Origin: Chelatococcus reniformis
GTDB lineage: Bacteria > Pseudomonadota > Alphaproteobacteria > Rhizobiales > Beijerinckiaceae
DNA: 64,000 nt
Direction: 5' to 3'
Assembly (NCBI RefSeq): GCF_014640075.1
Contig: NZ_BMGG01000005.1
Location: 147,551-211,550, forward strand
A program made the translations under genes and the position numbers. Positions 58,980 to 64,000 of the stretch are shown in pieces. Within the stretch, counting starts at the first letter, position 1; each line of letters opens with the position of its first letter. The notes beneath the pieces are model-generated. The model saw nothing but the letters and a program-made list of their open reading frames with translations, was not told the DNA's origin and ran no database searches.

Positions 58980-60446
58980 ATGAACAACCGCTCGCACCTC
59001 GCGATCGACCTGGACGCCCTGGAAGCTCAGCTGGATCCGACCGAGGCGGCGCGGCAGGGCCGCCGGCCTCAGTTCGACGATGCACGGCTGGCTGAACTGG
59101 CGCGCATCGTCGGCCAGGACGACCGCTTTCGCACGCTGCTGCCGCAGGCGGCCGCGGCCCCGGCCTGGCCCGGCGAGGCTCCGACCGCGCGCCGCGCCTT
59201 CGGCAACGACGACACGCCGGCCTTCGGCCACGGGGAGGGCGGCGACGCTTACGCGCACGATGGGCGCCCCTACGCGTCGGCGCCGGACGAGCCAACCTAC
59301 CAGGACTGGGAGGGCGGTTCTGCCACCGCTGCCCGGCTGCCGCACGGCTCCGACCGGGACGCGATGGCCGAGCCCGACGATTCGCAAGCCCTCGACCCGA
59401 CGGATGAGTTCGACGACGAGCCCGTTCCGCCATCCCATGCCTCGCGCCGGCGCCTTTACCTGGTTGGCGCGGCCATCGCGGTGATCGCGGTCGGCGCCGT
59501 CGGCGCGGTTGCCATGCGTGGGGGGGACGGCGTGGCGGCGACCGGCGAAGCGCCGGTCATCAAGGCGGACAGCTCGCCGGTGAAGGTCCAGCCGCCGCAG
59601 GACGGCACCAGTTCGGACACGACGCCGAACAAAGCCATTTACGAGCGGGTCGGGCAGCCGGCATCGGCCAACACGAAAGTGGTCGATGGCCGGGAAGAGC
59701 CGGTCGACGTTCAGCAGACGGTCCGGCAGCAGGCGGCCGTCACGGTACCCTCCGAGCGCAGTGACGTGAGCACCTTCGGAGCGCCGGGCGTGGCGGCGCT
59801 TCCGTCCAACCCGACGACGAGCCGCGATCCCACGGCGGGGCTCGGCGAGCCGCGCCGGGTCAAGACCATCGCCGTTCGGCCCGATGGAACGGTGATTCCG
59901 GAAAGTGTTCAGCGCGCCGCGAAGCCGGCCGTTGCCGCGCCCAGCGCGGCAGTAGCGGCGACGCCGAGCCCGGCCGCCGCCGCGGCCGTCGCGCCCGCCA
60001 CCACGGGCAAGCAGACCGCACGGGTGGCCGAGACGCGCAGCGACGACGGCGCGGCGACGCAACCGTCCGCCGGCAGCATGCCGCTCAGCATTGCGCCGCT
60101 CGGCCAGCGCCAGGCTGCCCCGCCGCGTCAGGCCGCCGCCCCGACGGAGGTCGCCAGCGCCCCGGCCGAGGAGGATGCGGCCGCCGCACCGGCGCGACGC
60201 GCCACCGGGGACTTCGCCGTGCAGCTCGGCGCGCCGGGCAGTGAGCACGAAGCGCGTGAGGTGTTCGCCAACCTCAAGCGGCGTTACCCGGCGCAGCTCG
60301 GACCGTTGCAGCCGACCATCGTCAAGGCGCAGTCGGGGGGCCGGACCGTCTATCGCGTTCGCGTGGGCGAGATGTCGCGGGACGAAGCCACCAAGTTGTG
60401 CCAGCGGCTGAAGTCGGCCGGTGGCAGCTGCTTCGTCGCTCGCTGA
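58980..60446 (+). CDS. SPOR-domain cell-division/envelope protein
   Basis: A 488-residue bitopic protein. The cytoplasmic part (about 1-158) is acidic and disordered, a single membrane helix follows (about 160-180, LYLVGAAIAVIAVGAVGAVAM), then a long Ala/Pro/Thr-rich periplasmic linker, and a C-terminal SPOR domain (about 410-488, DFAVQLGAPGSEHEAREVFANL ... YRVRVGEMSRDEATKLCQRLKSAGGSCFV). SPOR domains bind denuded glycan strands at the division septum. Adjacency to nagZ and scpAB is conserved in alphaproteobacteria. Confidence 0.9.
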   Translation: MNNRSHLAIDLDALEAQLDPTEAARQGRRPQFDDARLAELARIVGQDDRFRTLLPQAAAAPAWPGEAPTARRAFGNDDTPAFGHGEGGDAYAHDGRPYASAPDEPTYQDWEGGSATAARLPHGSDRDAMAEPDDSQALDPTDEFDDEPVPPSHASRRRLYLVGAAIAVIAVGAVGAVAMRGGDGVAATGEAPVIKADSSPVKVQPPQDGTSSDTTPNKAIYERVGQPASANTKVVDGREEPVDVQQTVRQQAAVTVPSERSDVSTFGAPGVAALPSNPTTSRDPTAGLGEPRRVKTIAVRPDGTVIPESVQRAAKPAVAAPSAAVAATPSPAAAAAVAPATTGKQTARVAETRSDDGAATQPSAGSMPLSIAPLGQRQAAPPRQAAAPTEVASAPAEEDAAAAPARRATGDFAVQLGAPGSEHEAREVFANLKRRYPAQLGPLQPTIVKAQSGGRTVYRVRVGEMSRDEATKLCQRLKSAGGSCFVAR

Positions 60447-60453
60447 CGGACGC

Positions 60454-60494
60454 GCCGGTTGAAAACCGGCCCGCGCCGGAGAATTTTCTCCGGC
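60454..60494. other. Two adjacent hairpins before nagZ
   Basis: A 7-bp stem (GCCGGTT / AACCGGC, 3-base loop, 60454-60470) is followed 4 bases later by a 9-bp stem (GCCGGAGAA / TTCTCCGGC, 60475-60494). They fill the short gap between the SPOR gene and nagZ, ending 41 bases before the nagZ start. They could dampen read-through or protect mRNA ends. Confidence 0.55.
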
Positions 60495-60535
60495 GACGAA
60501 TTCCCTGAGCGACGAAAGCCCTCTAAGGCAAGCGG

Positions 60536-61552
60536 ATGCCGACGCGCGCTTTCATCGCCGGCCTTTCGGGGCCGGTCCTCACCGCCGACGAACAGGCCTT
60601 CTTCCGCGACGCGGAGCCTTGGGGCTTCATCCTGTTCCGCCGCAACGTCGAGACGCCGGACCAGGTGCGGGCGCTCACCGGCGCGTTGCGCGAGGCGGTG
60701 GGGCGGGACGCGCCGATCCTCATCGACCAGGAGGGCGGGCGGGTGCAGCGGCTCGGTCCGCCACACTGGCCCAAGTATCCGCCCGGACGCGCTTTCGGCA
60801 CCTGGCGCAGCAATGACCCGCAGGCGCAGCGCGAGTTGGCGCGCGCCGGCGCCCGCTTGATCGCCCACGATCTCAAAAAGCTGGGCATCGACGTGGACTG
60901 CCTGCCGGTACTCGACGTGCCGGTGCCCGGTGCCCACGGCATCATCGGCGACCGGGCCTATGCGGATGATCCTGCGACGATTGCCGTGCTGGGCCGCGCC
61001 GCAGCCGAGGGTCTGCTGGCCGGGGGCGTGCTGCCGGTCATCAAGCACATCCCCGGGCACGGCCGAGCACGCGCCGACAGCCACGAGGCGCTGCCCGTCG
61101 TCGACGCCGGCCTGGAGGAGCTTCGGGCGCGCGACTTCTTTCCGTTCACCGTGCTAGCCGATATGCCGCTCGCCATGACGGCGCACGTCGTCTACAGCGC
61201 GCTCGATACCGAGTCCCCGGCGACCACGTCGTCCCGGGTCATCGGCGAGATCGTCCGCGACTGGATCGGCTTCGAGGGCCTCCTGATGAGCGACGATCTG
61301 TCGATGAGGGCGCTCAGTGGCTCGATGGCCGACCGCACCGCTGCGTCGCTCGCGGCGGGATGCGACGTGGTGCTCCACTGCAACGGCCTCATGCACGAAC
61401 TGGTCGAGGTCGCCGCGGCGGCCCCGGTGCTCGGTGGCCGTCCGGCCGAGCGGGCGGCGGCGGCCCTGTCGCGTATACTCAAGGTCGTCGAGCCCTTCGA
61501 TCCTGTGGAAGCCCGCGCGCGCCTCGATGCGGCCCTTGCAGCGGTAGCGTGA
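60536..61552 (+). CDS. nagZ: Beta-N-acetylhexosaminidase (peptidoglycan recycling)
   Basis: A 338-residue cytoplasmic GH3 enzyme that removes GlcNAc from anhydromuropeptides. The signature KHIPGHGRARADSHEALP carries the His-Asp acid/base loop, and the nucleophile Asp lies in GLLMSDDLSMRALSG. ILIDQEGGRVQRL and the short single-domain length are NagZ-like. AAGG lies 8 bases before the ATG. It complements slt and mltG, which produce anhydromuropeptides. Confidence 0.95.
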   Translation: MPTRAFIAGLSGPVLTADEQAFFRDAEPWGFILFRRNVETPDQVRALTGALREAVGRDAPILIDQEGGRVQRLGPPHWPKYPPGRAFGTWRSNDPQAQRELARAGARLIAHDLKKLGIDVDCLPVLDVPVPGAHGIIGDRAYADDPATIAVLGRAAAEGLLAGGVLPVIKHIPGHGRARADSHEALPVVDAGLEELRARDFFPFTVLADMPLAMTAHVVYSALDTESPATTSSRVIGEIVRDWIGFEGLLMSDDLSMRALSGSMADRTAASLAAGCDVVLHCNGLMHELVEVAAAAPVLGGRPAERAAAALSRILKVVEPFDPVEARARLDAALAAVA

Positions 61553-61652
61553 GGCGCCCACACTCTCGGCATGGGTCGAATCGGAGTCTGGCGGTCTGGG
61601 ACGGCCAGGAGCGGCCTTCGATTGGATGGGATGTCCGGTCGGCGCGCGGCAA

Positions 61653-61750
61653 GAGAGCATTCACCATTGGATGAGGTCGTCCAATGACACAGAATTCTCT
61701 CATAACTTTTTGATCCTGGAGCGCTTCTCTTGGGATTGGTGGTTCCAACT
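61653..61750. repeat. Dispersed repeat, family 3, copy 3
   Basis: GAGAGCATTCACCATTGGATGA with inverted TCGTCCAATG, then CTCATAACTTTTTGATCCTGGAGCGCTTCTCTTGGGATTGGTGGTTCCAA. It shares the CTGGAGCGCTTCTCT core with 53225-53326 and GTGGTTCCA with 33461-33557. Confidence 0.65.
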
Positions 61751-61789
61751 CATCGCGAGGCGCTCAAGGGCCGGATAATTTGTCTTTGA

Positions 61790-61867
61790 ATCATCATCCC
61801 GCAAGTCTTTGATTTGAGCATGATCTTGTCCCAAAGACCGGTGTTCACTTTTGGGTTCATGCTCTAG
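61790..61867 (-). repeat. Dispersed palindromic repeat, family 2, copy 2
   Basis: Inverted relative to the copy at 19925: ATCATCCCGC, AAGTCTTTGATT, GAGCATGATC, an ACCGGT core and the closing TTCATGCTCTAG. It ends 27 bases before the scpA start. Confidence 0.75.
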
Positions 61868-61894
61868 CCCGAGGGACGTTACCGTCGCGGATCG

Positions 61895-62716
61895 ATGAGG
61901 CAGGAGCTGACGTTCGAGACCACCGCGCCGGTCGAGCGGGCCAGTAATGAGCCGGCGCTGATCGTGGATGTCGACGGCTTCGAGGGGCCGCTCGATTTGC
62001 TCCTGGAGCTCGCCCGCCGGCAAAAGGTCGACCTGACGCGCATCTCGATCCTGGCTCTGGTCGAGCAGTATCTCGCCTTCGTGGAGGAGGCGCGTCGCGC
62101 CCGGCTCGAGCTCGCCGCCGACTACCTGGTGATGGCGGCCTGGCTTGCCTATCTCAAGTCGCGCCTGCTGCTGCCCGAACCGCCCAAGGCCGAGGAGCCG
62201 TCGGCCAGCGAACTGGCGAGCGCGCTGGCCTTTCGGCTGAGACGGCTGGAGGCGATCAGGGCGGCGTCCAAGCTGCTCGCTGACCGCGAACGGCTGGGGC
62301 GCGACGTGTTTGCCCGCGGCGCGCCCGAGCCGTTGGCGGACATCAAGCGACCGCAGTTTGAGGCGACGCTCTACGATCTGCTTGCCGCCTATGGCCGGCA
62401 ACGGCAGAAGCAGGCGAACGCGAGGGTGACCCTGCCCAAGCGGCTGGTGTGGTCGCTGATCGAGGCGCGCGAAGCTCTGGGGCGGCTGATCGGCGTCGCC
62501 CACGACTGGACGGCGCTGGATCCGTATCTTCTGCGCTACGCGGTCGAGCCGGAGCTGCGTGTGACGGTCCGGGCCTCGTCGTTCTCGGCCTTGCTGGAAC
62601 TGGTAAAAGAGGGGCACGCCGAGTTGCGGCAGGACCGAACGTTCGCCCCCCTCTGGGTGCGTCGCCGGGCGGAATCGGACCCCCGTCGCATCGAAGCGAC
62701 GGCGCGCGCGAGGTAG
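61895..62716 (+). CDS. scpA: Segregation and condensation protein A (kleisin)
   Basis: A 273-residue kleisin that bridges SMC heads with ScpB. The N-terminal SMC-neck-binding region FEGPLDLLLELARRQKVDLTRISILALVEQYL and LAADYLVMAAWLAYLKSRLLLP are diagnostic, and the C-terminal winged helix (VRASSFSALLELVKEGH region) is present. It starts with ATG 61895, about 30 bases after a family 2 repeat. scpB follows by 4 bases. Confidence 0.95.
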   Translation: MRQELTFETTAPVERASNEPALIVDVDGFEGPLDLLLELARRQKVDLTRISILALVEQYLAFVEEARRARLELAADYLVMAAWLAYLKSRLLLPEPPKAEEPSASELASALAFRLRRLEAIRAASKLLADRERLGRDVFARGAPEPLADIKRPQFEATLYDLLAAYGRQRQKQANARVTLPKRLVWSLIEAREALGRLIGVAHDWTALDPYLLRYAVEPELRVTVRASSFSALLELVKEGHAELRQDRTFAPLWVRRRAESDPRRIEATARAR

Positions 62717-62720
62717 ACCG

Positions 62721-63419
62721 ATGACGGCGAGCGTCGAGCGCATCACCTGGGGCGACCGGCAAAGCGCAGACTTCGCCGAAGCTCTGCGCGTGGCCGAGGC
62801 CATCCTCTTCGCCGCGGCCGAGCCGGTGACCGAGGCGCAGCTCGCAGGCCGGCTGCCCGCCGGTATCGATGTGAAGGGCGTCCTCGCCCGGCTCCAGGCC
62901 TTCTACGCCCCGCGCGGCGTCAACCTGGTGGCCGCAGCCGGTGGCTGGAGCTTCCGCACCGCAAGCGACCTGTCCTTCATTCTCGCGCGCGAGGTGGTCG
63001 AGCCGCGCAAGCTGTCCCGGGCGGCCCTGGAGACCCTCGCCATCGTCGCGTATCATCAGCCGGTGACGCGGGCCGAGATCGAAGATATTCGCGGCGTCGC
63101 GACATCGAAGGGCACCCTGGACAATCTGCTTGAGACCGGCTGGGTCAAGCTGCGCGGCCGGCGACGCTCGCCCGGCCGACCCGTCACGTATGGCACGACG
63201 CCCGGCTTCCTGTCGCACTTCGGCCTCAATGCGGTCGACGACCTTCCGGGGCTCGAAGAGCTGAAGGGCGCGGGCTTTCTCGAAGGCCGATTGCCGGCCC
63301 GTTTCGCGGTGCCGGAGCCTGACGATGCGCCGACCCTGCGCGACGACGAGGATCCGCTCGAGGATGACGCGTTTTTGACCAATTCGGAGCCGGATGCGCC
63401 CGGCGACGAGGCATCCTGA
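62721..63419 (+). CDS. scpB: Segregation and condensation protein B
   Basis: A 232-residue double winged-helix protein that dimerises on ScpA. ALRVAEAILFAAAEPVTEAQLA, LSRAALETLAIVAYHQPVTRAEIEDIRGV and GRRRSPGRPVTYGTTPGFLSHFGL are family landmarks. The C terminus is acidic (DEDPLEDDAFLTNSEPDAPGDE). Together with scpA and an Smc elsewhere it forms the chromosome-compacting condensin. Confidence 0.95.
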   Translation: MTASVERITWGDRQSADFAEALRVAEAILFAAAEPVTEAQLAGRLPAGIDVKGVLARLQAFYAPRGVNLVAAAGGWSFRTASDLSFILAREVVEPRKLSRAALETLAIVAYHQPVTRAEIEDIRGVATSKGTLDNLLETGWVKLRGRRRSPGRPVTYGTTPGFLSHFGLNAVDDLPGLEELKGAGFLEGRLPARFAVPEPDDAPTLRDDEDPLEDDAFLTNSEPDAPGDEAS

Positions 63420-63653
63420 ACAGTGGCCGGGCAACGCGACTTCGTGTGCACGTTCCTCAAGCCGGAATTCCTTGTTTTCGCCGCTTCGGACGCCTAGGTT
63501 CTGGGGAAATCATGCTGGTCGCCCGCCCCATGCGGGCCGCCGGATGGCGTCGGCGGGGAGGGCGTGTTCAGGGCCGCAGCCTAAGGGCGCGGCCACGTTG
63601 GGACGTCCGTTTCTGCCTGAGATGATGCGCGGACTGCGCGCAGGAGTAAGGTC

Positions 63654-63899
63654 ATGGGTGGCGCAAGTATCTGGCACTGGGTCATCGTCGGCATCATCGT
63701 GATGCTGTTGTTCGGCCGCGGCAAGATTTCCGATTTGATGGGCGATGTCGCAAAGGGCATCAAGTCTTTCAAGAAGGGCATGCAGGACGACGACGAGGTT
63801 GCGGCGGCACCGCCGGCCGGCGGTGCCGCCCGCCCGCTCGATCACCAGCCGGTGACGACGCCGTCTCAGCTCAAGACCGGCGCCGAGCAGAAAGTCTGA
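63654..63899 (+). CDS. tatA: Twin-arginine translocase subunit TatA
   Basis: An 81-residue membrane protein that forms the Tat pore for folded proteins. An N-terminal helix ([16 protein letters not shown]) with the FGRGK hinge is followed by the amphipathic helix [19 protein letters not shown] and a short polar tail. CAGGAG is 9 bases before the ATG. It lies 234 bases after scpB. tatB and tatC are expected next but do not begin within the remaining 101 bases. Confidence 0.95.
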   Translation: MGGASIWHWVIVGIIVMLLFGRGKISDLMGDVAKGIKSFKKGMQDDDEVAAAPPAGGAARPLDHQPVTTPSQLKTGAEQKV

Positions 63900-64000
63900 G
63901 CCGGGCCCATTCGGGGCGGAGTATCCGGCCCGGACTTGGAGCTGATGTAGCGGGCGGCACGGGACACGCGGGGCCGCCAGTCGATCGAGCATGGAAGCCA
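63900..64000. other. Sequence after tatA to window end
   Basis: 101 bases with no supported gene. An ATG at 63994 begins too close to the edge to judge and does not read as the usual TatB start (MFDIG). Confidence 0.5.

Larger units (their letters stand above)
61553..61894. other. Repeat-filled region between nagZ and scpA
   Basis: 342 bases without a gene, mostly occupied by a family 3 repeat and then an inverted family 2 repeat (listed separately). It is AT-richer than its surroundings and interrupts an otherwise compact gene run. The first 100 bases hold nothing I recognise. Confidence 0.7.

Noticed and set aside
63994-64000. ATG at the window end as the start of tatB
   Set aside because: The first residues (Met-Glu-Ala) do not match TatB, and only two codons are visible.
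1-64000. CRISPR array, tRNA, rRNA, prophage or insertion sequence
   Set aside because: I looked for evenly spaced direct repeats, tRNA arms and the conserved TTC-loop pattern, and transposase or integrase motifs, and found none. The repeats present are dispersed palindromic elements without coding capacity.

Overview
The window is a GC-rich chromosomal segment of an alphaproteobacterium, most likely order Hyphomicrobiales (Rhizobiales) near the Nitrobacteraceae/Xanthobacteraceae. That placement is an inference. It rests on conserved gene orders I know from that group (slt-dapA-smpB ... rpoZ-rsh-pyrE; fabD-fabG-acpP-fabF-mltG-yicC-gmk opposite rsmA-pdxA-lptD-lptG-lptF; purM/purN, then a CDP-alcohol phosphatidyltransferase, AI-2E permease, hdaA, ppk, ppx; argS-SPOR-nagZ-scpA-scpB-tatA), on two alphaproteobacterial porin types, and on short palindromic dispersed repeats typical of these genomes. 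About 54 protein genes are supported. I saw no tRNA, rRNA, CRISPR array, prophage or insertion sequence.

Layout. 1-4.7 kb: end of a porin, an OprB-type porin and a lytic transglycosylase. 4.9-14.1 kb: dapA, smpB, then a large flavoprotein monooxygenase fused to an alpha/beta hydrolase, a NYN-domain protein, and the leftward rpoZ-rsh-pyrE group. 14.4-21.6 kb: fatty-acid synthesis genes, mltG, yicC and gmk. 21.6-28.3 kb: leftward lptF-lptG-lptD-pdxA-rsmA chain with start/stop overlaps. 28.4-33.3 kb: pepA, an unusual crotonase, holC, an S10 carboxypeptidase and a lipoprotein. 33.4-38.7 kb: a repeat-rich stretch with an ABM protein, an ABC-F ATPase, a Crp/Fnr-type regulator, ndk and a small secreted protein. 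38.7-50.4 kb: purine synthesis, polyphosphate metabolism, RNase D and AspRS. 50.4-55.8 kb: a small surface-glycan-like group, a large membrane-anchored protein of unknown function and erpA. 55.8-64 kb: dgt, argS, a SPOR protein, nagZ, scpAB and tatA.

Most genes are envelope building (peptidoglycan, LPS export, fatty acids, surface sugars), nucleotide and alarmone/polyphosphate metabolism, or translation. The points I find most worth following are: (i) the single-chain monooxygenase-hydrolase fusion, which lacks the fingerprint histidine of Baeyer-Villiger enzymes; (ii) a roughly 105-bp two-hairpin repeat present five times, whose terminal TAG is the stop codon of the adjoining reading frame in four cases; (iii) a Crp/Fnr regulator bracketed by two inverted copies of that repeat; (iv) absence of a surA gene where related genomes usually have one. 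No obviously new defence or mobile system was found.
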